Of a stretch of 64,000 bases of DNA, positions 36,311 through 46,649 are shown in pieces. The notes under the pieces are model-generated. The model had not been told where the DNA came from, made no database searches, and saw only the letters and a program-made list of their open reading frames with translations. Location of the stretch: positions 11,887,001 to 11,951,000 of the forward strand of contig JAWHQI010000040.1 in the NCBI GenBank assembly GCA_033032865.1, in the 5' to 3' direction. Positions within the stretch are counted from its first letter, which is position 1. Each line of letters opens with the position of its first letter. The position numbers and the translations under genes were made by a program. This stretch comes from Dactylorhiza incarnata (Eukaryota > Streptophyta > Magnoliopsida > Asparagales > Orchidaceae).

Positions 36311-37036
36311 TAACGTCAGAAAACTCTAAGTGCAAGAAACCTAGATCAAAGGTCCAGAGGGTGGAGGGAAGGAACTCACTGAAGTCCATGCATGTTATCC
36401 AATCACTGCATAGGCAACATTTGTGCTTCGCTCTCTTGCATAGTCATATCTTGTCGGATCATCGTCGAAGGGGTGTCGACCTTTTTGAGTGTGCTGCCCT
36501 CTATTGATTTGAAGAGTCGAATCTTGTTGTTTTGAGAGCTAAGGATACGCTCTTTGGGAAAACAATGAAGATGCAAGAATAAGGAAATGGAACTGGATTT
36601 GTGAGGGATGGTGTGGTCGGTTTGTTGTGGAGAGCGGGTGTCGGTTGCTGTAGGAGAACATCGACAACGGAGATGGGAACTCGTTGGCCATGGAGCTTGG
36701 AATGGTGCAGATCGGAGCTTGAACTGGAGGTCGTCCAGCTGCTTGTTTGTTATGGGATTCTTCGGACGGAAGATCTCTCCGAATGAGATGAGTTGCGGAG
36801 GAGGTCACGTCAGAGCTGGGTTGTTTGGATGTTGGAGGGTTGTTGCAGCTCGTCGGAGAGGATCATTGAAAAATAGAGCTTTGAGCTCTCATTGGAGTCG
36901 GATTCGCCGGAGAATGAAGAGGGGGGAGGGGGGTTGCCGGTCGGAGAAGAGGAAGAAGCTTGTGTGGTAATTTCCTTTGGCTATATGGAGGAAGTCGCGT
37001 GAACAGTGAGGTTTGCGGCTGGGGAAGGTAATTTAA
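36311..37036. other. non-coding stretch, no gene recognised
   Basis: G-rich purine tracts and short frames only. Sequence such as TCGGATTCGCCGGAGAATGAAG followed by GAACAGTGAGG recalls LTR or leader sequence. It continues beyond the foldback element and C2 to 45310. Confidence 0.35.
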
Positions 37037-37827
37037 GGGAATTGTTAAAGGCAAACCAAATTTGGCTATCCGCAAACCATTGTTAACAACTAACCATATA
37101 TTTTGAAAAATACTTGGTGCAAACCAAAATGTTAACCACAAATCAATATTGTTAACAACAAACCAATAATATAAACTACATAAACAGATTTTCTAGACAA
37201 AAAAAACTAATGTCATGACATTTTCAGCACAGCAGTTCAACAAAATAACACATTTATAACATAGAAACATCAAATGTAAAATCATATACAAATTTGAAAT
37301 TAAGAAATGAAATCAAATCTGAAATTGAAAACAAAAAGAAAATATGAAATAAAAGGTATATACAAATCTGAAATGAAATAGCATATACAAATTTGTATAT
37401 GCCTTTTTCATTTCAGATTTGTATATGTTATTTCATTTCAAATTTGTATATACATTTTCTTTTGATTTTTCATTTCAGATTTGTATATGATATTTCATTT
37501 CAGATTTGTACATACTTTTTTATTTCATATTTTCTTTTTCTTTTCAATTTCATATTTGATTTCAATTCTTAATTTCAGATTTGTATATGCTATTTCATTT
37601 CAAATTTGTATATGATATTTCAAATTTGTATATACAAATCTGAAAACGTCATGAATTTAGTTTTTTTCTAGAAAATTTGTTTATATAGTTTATATTATTG
37701 GTTTGTTGTTAACAATATTGGTTTGTGTTTAACATTTTGGTTTGCACCAAGTATTTTTCAAAATGTATGGTTTGTTGTTAACAATGGTTTACGGATAGCC
37801 AAATTTGGTTTGTCTTTAACAGTTCCC
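37037..37827. mobile_element. foldback / MITE-like element with about 200-bp terminal inverted repeats
   Basis: The left end GGGAATTGTTAAAGGCAAACC is the near complement of the right end GGTTTGTCTTTAACAGTTCCC. The match continues for about 200 bp (GTTAACAAC, CTTGGTGCAAACC, AATATAAACTA, TTTTCTAGA segments). The centre is AT-rich with ATACAAATTTGTATAT palindromes, so almost all 791 bp could fold as one hairpin. Flanks TAATTTAA (37029-37036) and TAATTTTAA (37828-37836) look like a degenerate 8-9 bp target duplication, which would suit a Mutator-like MITE. No gene inside. Confidence 0.85.
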
Positions 37828-37911
37828 TAATTTTAAACCTAAAATTATAAATGTATAGTTATATCATTAATTTAGGTTTAGAGATTTAGGAGACTCACTT
37901 GACTTTTCATT

Positions 37912-37916
37912 CAAAT
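37912..37916. repeat. target site duplication of C2 (left copy)
   Basis: CAAAT precedes the TGTTGAAATTATTG LTR start and recurs at 44627-44631 after the 3' LTR TTTCACA end. Confidence 0.94.
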
Positions 37917-38644
37917 TGTTGAAATTATTGAAGTGGAAGTGGAGGAGGTTTTTGGACCTGGGCGGTCTGGGAGGAGACCGGGCGGTCTGGCGTGACCGCA
38001 CGGTCTGGCGGTCTGACAATGGCGATCTGTTCTATTGGTCAGCTGCGGCTTCCAGGGATGACCGCTGGTCTGGTCCAAGGGCTGCTGAAGGTGGAGGTCG
38101 TGCGGTCTGGCTGTGACCGCATGACGGGTGATCTTCCTCAGGGTCGCGCGGTCTGTTTCTGACCGCGTGACAAGTTGTTCTCTTCAAGGACGTGCCGGTC
38201 TGGCGTGACCGCACGGGTTGGCTCTTGAATCCGGTCTGGTGGCTTTCCAGAGGGTTCTGAAGGAGTTCGCGGACTGTCATCTTAGTCGCGCGGTCACAGT
38301 TCGCGGTCTCAGAAGGAGACTGGTATGCGAGCTGGTTGCTGTTCATGGTCTCAGGAGGAGATCGGCATGTGGACAGGAGTTCGCAGTCTGATGGCGAACT
38401 GGCTGTGTTCGTGGTCTCGAACGAACACAGGTGGTGAAGGGCTTCGGGCAGTCTGGCGATCTCTTTGGAGAGTCGCGGTCTGCTGTGAGAGTGGCGGTCT
38501 CTCATAGCGACATTGAAGCTGGCGAGTTCACCAAAATGAAGCAGAAGTAATATTGCTGATCGCGCGGAGTGACCGATCAGGTCGCGCGGTCTGATGGGTG
38601 GTGATCCTATCTCATAGGGCGGTGACTGGATCAGGTCCCGCGCC

Positions 38645-38652
38645 TATAAATA
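38645..38652 (+). promoter_or_regulatory. C2 5' LTR TATA box
   Basis: TATAAATA in CGCCTATAAATAGGAGG, about 540 bp before the LTR end. It drives the genomic RNA if active. Confidence 0.82.
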
Positions 38653-39083
38653 GGAGGCCACTGTAGCAGCAAATATAGAACACACCAAGTGTAAGCTGAG
38701 TTCGCTTGTTTCCTGCGGTCTAGTTTATTCTGACCGTGCGGTCTTCTGATTGAACTCTTTTGTGCAGCTTCTGCGGATAGTGTGGGCGGCAGCGATCACC
38801 TCTTCCTCTGAAAGTGTTCGGGCGGTCTGCGGCTTGGAGTTGTGGTGCTGGAGTTCGGGAGAATCAGGAAATCGGAAGAAGGGAGCGGTCTGTGCAGCGG
38901 TTTGGTGGTGTGCTGTGATCGGCAAGGCGCTGCGGTCTGGCAGTGTGTTGAAGTCGCAGGGAGGTCGCGCGGTCTGGAGCGGTCTCAAGTTATCTTCAAC
39001 TTGTATCTTTCCTTTGTGTTTGTGCTGACGAAATCATGTCTCGTCAAGCATGCCTCGCCTTGTAATTTTGAAGTGCTGCTATC

Positions 39084-39089
39084 AATAAA
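39084..39089 (+). terminator. C2 LTR polyadenylation signal
   Basis: AATAAA about 440 bp after the TATA box. The equivalent in the 3' LTR (44522-44527) would serve transcript ends. Confidence 0.65.
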
Positions 39090-39188
39090 GATCAGTTGTT
39101 TGCCTTCATTTGTTTCTGGTTGTTTTGGCTTTGATCTCTAAGTTGACTAGCTCCTGCTTGCTCCATAAAGATTCGAAAAAATTTCACA

Positions 39189-39200
39189 TGGTATCAGAGC
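39189..39200 (+). promoter_or_regulatory. C2 primer binding site (tRNA-iMet type)
   Basis: TGGTATCAGAGC immediately after the LTR end. Matches the copia initiator-Met primer site. Confidence 0.94.
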
Positions 39201-39277
39201 CAGGTTGGAGTGGTTGAGCAGTGAGTAACTTAGAGTAGCCATCGCCTTTGTGAAGAAAGGAACCAGTGGAAGAACAA

Positions 39278-42200
39278 ATGGAAGGTGGATTTGCAAAGGG
39301 TCTTGGGATTGAGGTGCTTACATCGACCAACTTCAAGAAGTGGAAGTCGTGTATGCAAAGCTATCTTGTAGGTGAGGACCTCTGGGAAGTTGTTGGAGGA
39401 GATCAGACGCAGGAAGTTGTCCCGGAAGGGGATAATGGGGCTGAGGTGAGAACTTGGAGGAGGACGAATGCGAAGGCAGAGTTCACTTTGAAGAGGGCAA
39501 TCTCACCTGACCTATTTGATCACATCTTGGGGTGTGGTTCAGCTGCGGAGATCTGGAGAGCCCTGGATGGGCTGTTTAACAAGAAGAATGTGGCGAGGCT
39601 GCAGTTCTTGGAGAATGAGCTGGCAAGGTCGGCTCAGGGTGATCTTTCTATCTCCACCTTCTTTCTGAAGTTGAAGAACTTGTGTGCTGAAATCTCAGCA
39701 TTGGACCCTGATGAGCCTATCTCTGAGGCGAAGCTGAAGAGGCACATCATCCGCGGCCTGCGGAAGGAATATGTTGCCTTCGTGACGTCGGTGCAGGGAT
39801 GGGCAAATCAGCCGTCTCTGTTGGAGCTGGAGAACTTGCTTGCATCGCAAGAGAGTTTGGCAAGGCAGATGGCGGGGATGTCAGTGTCTGGGGGAGATGG
39901 CGAAGTTCTCTTTTCAGGGAAGAAGAAGAAGTGGGACAAGAAGAAGAAGACCGCTGGAAGTGGCTATGGGCCTTCAACTTCTGGGCAGCAGGAAAGGGGG
40001 TATGCTCCCAAGGCTGACGGGAAGAAGAAGGGTGAAGGTCCGAAGTGCTACAAGTGTGGCAAGTTTGGCCACATCAGGAAGGATTGCAAGGTGGTCACCC
40101 AAGCTGGGCATGCTGCGGAGAAGGAGGAAGCTGAGACCAGGAATATTCAAGGAGGTTGGGGAGGAGCCTTCTCGGCTTCTGTTGGAGCTTCTGCTCCTAT
40201 CAACTATCTGGAGGATTGGATCGTGGACTCGGGGTGTGGTCATCATCTCACCGGAGACGAGACCAAGCTTTCTTCTGCACAGCCCTATACAGGTAACAAT
40301 GCAATCATTACTGCTGATAATACTGTACATCCAGTGGAGAAGGTGGGGGTTGTTTCTTTGGGCAGTGATAGAGGGCCACTTACTTTGAAGAGTGTCTATC
40401 ATGTGCCCGGAATGAAGAAAAACCTCTTCTCCGTGACCAACGCTGTAGACGCTGGGTATCACGTTCTGTTCGGCCCAACAGAAGTGAAGTTTCTACGAAA
40501 CCTTGAGAATGTTAAGGCGGAGGTCGTTCATGTTGGGAGACGGGCAAAGGACTTGTTTGTATTGTCAACAAGTTCTTACGTCGACAAAATGAAGACGAAT
40601 GATGGTGCCGTGATATGGCATGAGAGGTTGGGGCACGTAGGAATGGACAAGCTGAAAGCAATGGCGGTAAGAGGTCTGGTCAAGGGCCTGCCAAGTCTAT
40701 CCTCCTACGGAGAAGGTCATGTGTGCGAGGGATGTCAGTTCGGCAAGTCTCATCGACTTCCGTTTGACAAGTCGCAGACAAGGAGTAGTGTGCCGTTGGA
40801 GTGCATCCACGGTGACTTGATGGGGCCTACTGCTACCCCAAGCCTCGGAGGCAGCAGATATATGCTGGTGTTGATCGATGATTACACCAGATATGTCTGG
40901 GTTTATTTCCTGAAGGAGAAGGCGGAGGCGTTTGCCAAGTTTGTGGAGTTCAAGGAGCTCGTGGAAGGTCGGCTGGGACTGCGGGTGAAGAAGCTGAGGA
41001 CTGACAACGGAGGGGAGTTCACCTCCCGTGAGTTTTCTACTTTTTGCAGGAAGGCGGGCATCCGGAGAGAGCTCACTTGTGCTCATACTCCACAACAGAA
41101 CGGAGTTGCAGAATGGAAGATCCGTCATCTGACGGAGACCTGCAAGTGTTGGCTGCATGCCAAGAGTATCCCAAAGTCCTTCTGGGCGGAGGGAATGTCT
41201 TGTGCTGCCTACGTCATCAACAGGATTCCTCTGAGCCCCATCAACATGTTAACTCCGCATGAGTTGATGTTCAAGGAGAAGCCGAGTGTGGCACACCTTA
41301 GGGTGTTTGGTTCCACCTGCTACGTGCATGTTCCAGATGCTCTTCGGACGAAGCTAGATGCGAAAGCAAGGAAGCTAGTCTTCGTGGGATACGATGAGCG
41401 GAAGAAAGGGTGGAAGTGCATGGACCCGGAGACGCGGAGATTTGTTGTATCTCGCGACGTCGTGTTCAATGAGGTGACATCTTACAAGGGGTCCTCTGAT
41501 GTAGAGCTACCAGAGAGCAGTGTGGAAGTGCCGGAGAAAGCTGTGGAAAATCTTCAGGTGGTGCTACCTGTGTCACCAGGTGGCCCATCTCCTTCTAGTT
41601 CCGAGACGGAGGCTTCTGGTTCAGGGAGCAGGGGGAGCAATGCTCCTAGCACGTCTGGAAGGGGAGCTAGGGAAGAAGCAGCTGGAGATGAAGCGGTTCA
41701 GGGGAAGGAGCTGAGGAGGTCGAAGCGAGCAATTGTTGCCCCTGATCGCTATACAGGAGGAAACGCAGTGAGCTTTGTCTCATGTTTCTTCGCTGGTCCC
41801 TTGGATGAGAGGGAGCCATCGAGCTTTGAGAAGGCCCAAGGCGTGAAGGAGTGGGATGTTGCGATGCAAGAAGAGATGGCAGCTCTCAAGAAGAATGAGA
41901 CTTGGTCTCTTGTGCCCAAGCCTAAGGGCATCGCTCCTGTGACATGCAAGTGGGTCTACAAGCTGAAGAAGAAAGCTGACGGCAGTATCGAGCGGTACAA
42001 GGCTCGTCTTGTAGCTCGGGGGTTCTCGCAGCAATACGGTGAAGATTATGATGAGACATTCAGTCCGGTGGCAAAAATGACTTCAGTTCGGTTCATCATT
42101 GCCTTGGCGGCGTTCAGTGGATGGGAGATTTGGCAGCTCGACGTCAAGAACGCTTTCTTGTACGGCGAGATTGACAAGGACATCTTCATGGTCCAGCCAC

Positions 42201-43360
42201 CAGGTTTTGTGTCTGAAGATTTTCCGGAACATGTTTGCAAGCTGAAGAAGGCCCTGTATGGGTTGAAGCAAGCGCCGAGGGCGTGGTACGGGAAGATCGC
42301 AGAATATCTCCTATTCTGTGGATTTGTTGCTTCAGACTCAGACTCAAGCTTGTTCGTCAAGAAGAGCGGGGAGCTTCAATTCATCGTGCTGTTATACGTC
42401 GACGATATGATCGTGACGGGGAACTCGAAGGAGGAGGTAGCACAGCTTCGGGCTGAACTATCTATCAGGTTCGAGATGAAGGATCTTGGTGAGCTTCACC
42501 ATTTTCTTGGACTTGAGGTGCAGAGGAAGGAAGGTGGAGTGCTGGTTTCCCAGGCTGGATATGCGGAGCGGATCGTGGAGCGGTTCGGCATGAAGGAAGG
42601 GAAGTGCACTTCCACACCTCTGGAGAAGGCTATGAAGCTTCGGAAGGATGAGGGAAGGATCATGAAAGATCCGTTGGTGTTCCGAGCTCTGGTTGGGAGC
42701 TTGATCTATCTAACGATCACGAGGCCGGACATTGCATATGCAGTGGGCAGGGTGAGTCGGTTTATGGCGGAGCCACGGGTACCTCATCTGCTAGCGGCCA
42801 AGAACATTCTGAAGTATGTCAAGGCAACCTCGGACATGGGTCTCCTATACAGGAGGGATGCGGGCTTCAAGGTGCATGGATACATGGATGCTGATTACGG
42901 GGGAGATTCGGATGATCGGAGGTCGACATCTGGATACGTCTTCATGGCGGGCCCTACGGCTATATCATGGTGCAGCAAGAAGCAGGATTCCGTGTCAGTC
43001 TCTACCACGGAAGCGGAATACAAGGCTTCGGCCTTGGCAGCTCAGGAAGCCATCTGGCTTAGGAGGTTGGTTGGAGACGTCCACAAGGAGGTTAGGGAGC
43101 CAACTCTGCTACGCGGTGACAACGAGAGTGCTCTCAAACTGGTAACCAATCCAGTTTGTCACGCGAGGACCAAGCATATTGAGATCGAGCATCACTTCAT
43201 ACGGGAGAAGGTGCTGGAGGGATCTCTTTCGGTCGAGCATGTGCAGAGTGCGGACAATGTCGCAGACATCTTCACAAAGGCGCTGGCAAAGGGGCCGTTC
43301 ACACGGCTAAGGGAACTACTTGGGCTAGTTTCCACTTCCCACTTCAAGGGGGAGTGTTGA
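39278..43360 (+). CDS. C2 copia gag-pol polyprotein, intact, 1360 aa
   Basis: Encodes all copia proteins in one frame. Gag (about residues 5-240, UBN2-like) is followed by a CCHC knuckle (CYKCGKFGHIRKDC, 257-270) and protease with DSG at 317-319. The GAG-pre-integrase segment has WHERLGHVG and CEGCQFGK. Integrase has LIDDYTR, RTDNGGEF (Asp576) and QQNGVAEWK supplying the D, D, E residues. RT has LDVKNAFLYGE, ALYGLKQAPRAWY and LYVDDMIV (YVDD at 1040-1043). RNase H has YMDADYGGD, STTEAEY and ADIFTKAL. The start is the ATG at 39278; the frame stays open upstream to 39266, but that codon is GTG. The last codons read through the polypurine tract, and the TGA lies 4-6 bases inside the 3' LTR. In copia elements the protease cleaves the polyprotein, and reverse transcription takes place in a cytoplasmic particle. 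Clade is possibly Tork-like, at low confidence. Confidence 0.97.
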   Translation: MEGGFAKGLGIEVLTSTNFKKWKSCMQSYLVGEDLWEVVGGDQTQEVVPEGDNGAEVRTWRRTNAKAEFTLKRAISPDLFDHILGCGSAAEIWRALDGLFNKKNVARLQFLENELARSAQGDLSISTFFLKLKNLCAEISALDPDEPISEAKLKRHIIRGLRKEYVAFVTSVQGWANQPSLLELENLLASQESLARQMAGMSVSGGDGEVLFSGKKKKWDKKKKTAGSGYGPSTSGQQERGYAPKADGKKKGEGPKCYKCGKFGHIRKDCKVVTQAGHAAEKEEAETRNIQGGWGGAFSASVGASAPINYLEDWIVDSGCGHHLTGDETKLSSAQPYTGNNAIITADNTVHPVEKVGVVSLGSDRGPLTLKSVYHVPGMKKNLFSVTNAVDAGYHVLFGPTEVKFLRNLENVKAEVVHVGRRAKDLFVLSTSSYVDKMKTNDGAVIWHERLGHVGMDKLKAMAVRGLVKGLPSLSSYGEGHVCEGCQFGKSHRLPFDKSQTRSSVPLECIHGDLMGPTATPSLGGSRYMLVLIDDYTRYVWVYFLKEKAEAFAKFVEFKELVEGRLGLRVKKLRTDNGGEFTSREFSTFCRKAGIRRELTCAHTPQQNGVAEWKIRHLTETCKCWLHAKSIPKSFWAEGMSCAAYVINRIPLSPINMLTPHELMFKEKPSVAHLRVFGSTCYVHVPDALRTKLDAKARKLVFVGYDERKKGWKCMDPETRRFVVSRDVVFNEVTSYKGSSDVELPESSVEVPEKAVENLQVVLPVSPGGPSPSSSETEASGSGSRGSNAPSTSGRGAREEAAGDEAVQGKELRRSKRAIVAPDRYTGGNAVSFVSCFFAGPLDEREPSSFEKAQGVKEWDVAMQEEMAALKKNETWSLVPKPKGIAPVTCKWVYKLKKKADGSIERYKARLVARGFSQQYGEDYDETFSPVAKMTSVRFIIALAAFSGWEIWQLDVKNAFLYGEIDKDIFMVQPPGFVSEDFPEHVCKLKKALYGLKQAPRAWYGKIAEYLLFCGFVASDSDSSLFVKKSGELQFIVLLYVDDMIVTGNSKEEVAQLRAELSIRFEMKDLGELHHFLGLEVQRKEGGVLVSQAGYAERIVERFGMKEGKCTSTPLEKAMKLRKDEGRIMKDPLVFRALVGSLIYLTITRPDIAYAVGRVSRFMAEPRVPHLLAAKNILKYVKATSDMGLLYRRDAGFKVHGYMDADYGGDSDDRRSTSGYVFMAGPTAISWCSKKQDSVSVSTTEAEYKASALAAQEAIWLRRLVGDVHKEVREPTLLRGDNESALKLVTNPVCHARTKHIEIEHHFIREKVLEGSLSVEHVQSADNVADIFTKALAKGPFTRLRELLGLVSTSHFKGEC
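43346..43354 (+). promoter_or_regulatory. C2 polypurine tract
   Basis: AAGGGGGAG adjoining the 3' LTR. It is also coding sequence (Lys-Gly-Glu) at the end of the polyprotein. Confidence 0.88.
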
Positions 43361-44626
43361 AATTATTGAAGTGGAAGTGGAGGAGGTTTTTGGACCTGGG
43401 CGGTCTGGGAGGAGACCGGGCGGTCTGGCGTGACCGCACGGTCTGGCGGTCTGACAATGGCGATCTGTTCTATTGGTCAGCTGCGGCTTCCAGGGATGAC
43501 CGCTGGTCTGGTCCAAGGGCTGCTGAAGGTGCAGGTCGTGCGGTCTGGCTGTGACCGCATGACGGGTGATCTTCCTCAGGGTCGCGCGGTCTGTTTCTGA
43601 CCGCGTGACAAGTTGTTCTCTTCAAGGACGTGCCGGTCTGGCGTGACCGCACGGGTTGGCTCTTGAATCCGGTCTGGTGGCTTTCCAGAGGGTTCTGAAG
43701 GAGTTCGCGGACTGTCATCTTAGTCGCGCGGTCACAGTTCGCGGTCTCAGAAGGAGACTGGTATGCGAGCTGGTTGCTGTTCATGGTCTCAGGAGGAGAT
43801 CGGCATGTGGACAGGAGTTCGCAGTCTGATGGCGAACTGGCTGTGTTCGTGGTCTCGAACGAACACAGGTGGTGAAGGGCTTCGGGCGGTCTGGCGATCT
43901 CTTTGGAGAGTCGCGGTCTGCTGTGAGAGTGGCGGTCTCTCATAGCGACATTGAAGCTGGCGAGTTCACCAAAATGAAGCAGAAGTAATATTGCTGATCG
44001 CGCGGAGTGACCGATCAGGTCGCGCGGTCTGATGGGTGGTGATCCTATCTCATAGGGCGGTGACTGGATCAGGTCCCGCGCCTATAAATAGGAGGCCACT
44101 GTAGCAGCAAATATAGAACACACCAAGTGTAAGCTGAGTTCGCTTGTTTCCTGCGGTCTGGTTTATTCTGACCGTGCGGTCTTCTGATTGAACTCTTTTG
44201 TGCAGCTTCTGCGGATAGTGTGGGCGGCAGCGATCACCTCTTCCTCTGAAAGTGTTCGGGCGGTCTGCGGCTTGGAGTTGTGGTGCTGGAGTTCGGGAGA
44301 ATCAGGAAATCGGAAGAAGGGAGCGGTCTGTGCAGCGGTTTGGTGGTGTGCTGTGATCGGCAAGGCGCTGCGGTCTGGCAGTGTGTTGAAGTCGCAGGGA
44401 GGTCGCGCGGTCTGGAGCGGTCTCAAGTTATCTTCAACTTGTATCTTTCCTTTGTGTTTGTGCTGACGAAATCATGTCTCGTCAAGCATGCCTCGCCTTG
44501 TAATTTTGAAGTGCTGCTATCAATAAAGATCAGTTGTTTGCCTTCATTTGTTTCTGGTTGTTTTGGCTTTGATCTCTAAGTTGACTAGCTCCTGCTTGCT
44601 CCATAAAAATTCGAAAAAATTTCACA
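43355..44626 (+). repeat. C2 3' LTR
   Basis: 1272 bp, same ends as the 5' LTR with four substitutions and no indels. TATAAATA at 44083-44090 and AATAAA at 44522-44527. Could also promote transcription into the flank at 44627. Confidence 0.97.
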
Positions 44627-45310
44627 CAAATGTGCATAGATTGTTCTAGGAAACTCGGAATTTATCTCGGACAAGCTCGTTACGACCGTCTCGTCGATAC
44701 GCACCAACTAAAATGACCTGAGGTCACTTCTGAGTCCATTTGCTCAATTTACGCTCTCTGGAGCGTTTGCTGCCTGATTTACTTGAACATTGAAAACCAT
44801 TCTAACGATGTCAGAATCGTATACGGATGATTCTGTTGGACTTGTATTATTGTTACAAGTCTAACGAAACTGACTTGGATCAATGTTGAGGCTGTTTGCT
44901 CGATTTCACCTTTTCAGATAATTACGATACTTAGAAATCGTGTCTAAACGCCAAATTCTCTAATATTCATCAATATTTAGTGTGCATGATTCTGTTGGAC
45001 TCGTATTGTCTTTACGAGCCTAACGACACCAACTGGAGTCGGTTCAGAGGTTGTCTACTCAAAAAATCATATTTGAGGCATTGCATAGCTCGACGTGACC
45101 CGTTCTGTCAAGCTTCTAGTATTCTCAATGGAATGGAACGGAACGAGCATCGTTCAGTTCGTATGGGCTATATGAGTTCGATGCAATTGACCGGGGTCAA
45201 TTTCAAATTCAATTGCTCAAAAAACATGTTTGAGTCACTGTAGCTCAAGGTTTAGAGTAAACTCATAGTAATCAGTTCAATTGATCGGGTTAGAATTTTG
45301 GGATGTTACA
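44627..45310 (+). repeat. LTR-like end with repeats of about 160 bp, terminating GGGATGTTACA
   Basis: Non-coding. GATTCTGTTGGACT(T/C)GTATT recurs at 44829 and 44988 (159 bp apart), and a weaker third copy may follow near 45148. It ends GGGATGTTACA (45300-45310), the complement of the TGTAACATCCC-type start seen at 21108 and, changed, at 25250. It is continuous with 37828-37916 across the C2 insertion. Probably the 3' end of a long gypsy-type LTR. Confidence 0.6.
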
Positions 45311-45444
45311 GTAAGTAGTACCTCAGAGTGTCCACTACTTAAACATCCTTAATTTAGTATTTCAATTTAGTGGCTTCCCTTTTAAAGATAAGAGGCTAAA
45401 AAGGTGCACAAAAGGTTTGGCAAGCCTAGGCCAGAACAGGCTTT
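45311..45444. other. short non-coding flank
   Basis: No feature recognised between the LTR-like end and the hAT target duplication. The same CCTAGGCC-rich sequence resumes after the hAT element at 49278. Confidence 0.5.
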
Positions 45445-45452
45445 ATTGTAGA

Positions 45453-46649
45453 CATGGGCGGATCTATAGGGGGGCCACAGGGACACGTGCCCCCCCAAAT
45501 TTTTTTGAGATTCGCTACAAACACACCAAAAATAAAAAATTTGAAATTTTTATATGGCTATTCGCACACCAAATTAAATTTTTATGCTAGGCTGTTCACG
45601 ATTTCTCGGCCCGACTCCCGCGCGCCACGCGATTCACGATTTGCGCTTACCGTGTAAATTAAAACCCTACCTTGCGCTATAGGCTACAGGGCGAATCACA
45701 ATTTGCGAACTGCGTGACTGCGTCTGCGATCGGGCGATTGGAGTTCACGCGCCGCACGCCGACACCGCCGTCCGCCGCACCGCCACTGGCCGCCACCGAG
45801 ACACCGAGTACCGACTACAACGACGAAGTATTAACTGGTGAGTGGTGTCTGGTTTGTTAGATTTTAAAACCCTACTTCCGCCGGCTTTGCTCTTCCCAGA
45901 TTTTAAAACCCTATGTTGTTTGCTTTCTTCTTCTTCTTCCTGTTAGTAAATCAAGCACTATCTAATTGGATTGAATGTAGCCATAAATCAAAATTGATTT
46001 TAAGCCTCTCTAATCAGATTTTCTCAAATTGATTTTAAGCCTCTCTAATCAGATTTTCTCAAATGGATTTTAAGCCTCTCTAATCAGATTTTAAGCCTCT
46101 CTAAACTGGCAATGGAGCCCTACCAATCTAAAATTGATTGTCTCTGCTCATCATGCGCAACCTGTTGTTAAAAGGAGACTATTGATTTATTAATTCTCTT
46201 CCCAGTTCCCACATTTACTCCACTGCATGTCTGCATCAATTTTTTTTTTATATACAGTCTATAGATTATCAGTGCAGCCTCCATTTGTCCTAATGTTGTT
46301 CTAATTTCTGAAGTTATTGCTTCTCCTGCAGGTCATTAACAAGATTGGATACACAAGATTGGATCTCCTGCTTTTTTTACCAAAGTTAGCGAAGCTTGGT
46401 AACTCTCTTCCACTATATCTCTTTTTATATTAATGCATCATATATTCTAGGTGTGCTTTGAGGTATTAGTCAGCTAGTGGCTAAGCAAAGCATAGTAGAC
46501 TTTGTGAATTGTGATGAATGTTTGTAGGGATACTCCGTAGTATTGGCCGGTAGAGGGTCAAGCGGAGCATATAGATTTTTATTTACTTTGCACTGTTAGT
46601 TTTAGAATTCAATTGTAATGTTTTTTGTAAATTTACATAGAAGTGAAAA
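45453..46649 (+). other. hAT 5' region: promoter and leader with probable introns
   Basis: A CG-rich leader (45590-45840) is followed by a donor-like CTG/GTGAGT at about 45838. Acceptor-like CTCCTGCAG/GT is at about 46331 and TTTACATAG/AAG at about 46640, just before the ATG. These fit a 5' UTR with one or two introns (inference). No other gene is present. Confidence 0.5.
45994..46104 (+). repeat. 35-bp tandem repeat, about 3 copies
   Basis: GATTTTAAGCCTCTCTAATC followed by AGATTTTCTCAAATT repeats three times in the hAT leader, with a shortened last copy. Confidence 0.88.

Larger units (their letters stand above)
37917..39188 (+). repeat. C2 5' LTR
   Basis: 1272 bp, TGTTGAAATTATTG to TTTCACA. 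It contains about 16 exact GCGGTCT heptamers plus several GACCGC complements, TATAAATA at 38645-38652 and AATAAA at 39084-39089. Confidence 0.97.
37917..44626 (+). mobile_element. C2: intact, recent Ty1/copia retrotransposon, 6710 bp
   Basis: Two 1272-bp LTRs with TG...CA ends, a tRNA-iMet primer site, one uninterrupted polyprotein frame, a polypurine tract and a perfect CAAAT duplication. The LTRs differ at only four positions (38094/43532, 38450/43888, 38722/44160, 39170/44608), about 0.3%, so insertion was recent. It is the same family as C1. All cis elements and catalytic motifs needed for movement are visible, so it may be autonomous (inference). Confidence 0.97.

Noticed and set aside
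38032..38505. 157-codon minus-strand frame in the C2 5' LTR, repeated at 43470-43943
   Set aside because: It is present only because both LTRs share sequence. It lies antisense to the LTR in GCGGTCT-rich DNA, with no known domain.
39266..39277. Extended start of the C2 polyprotein at 39266
   Set aside because: That codon is GTG. The first ATG in frame is 39278, which also agrees with the ATG used in C1.
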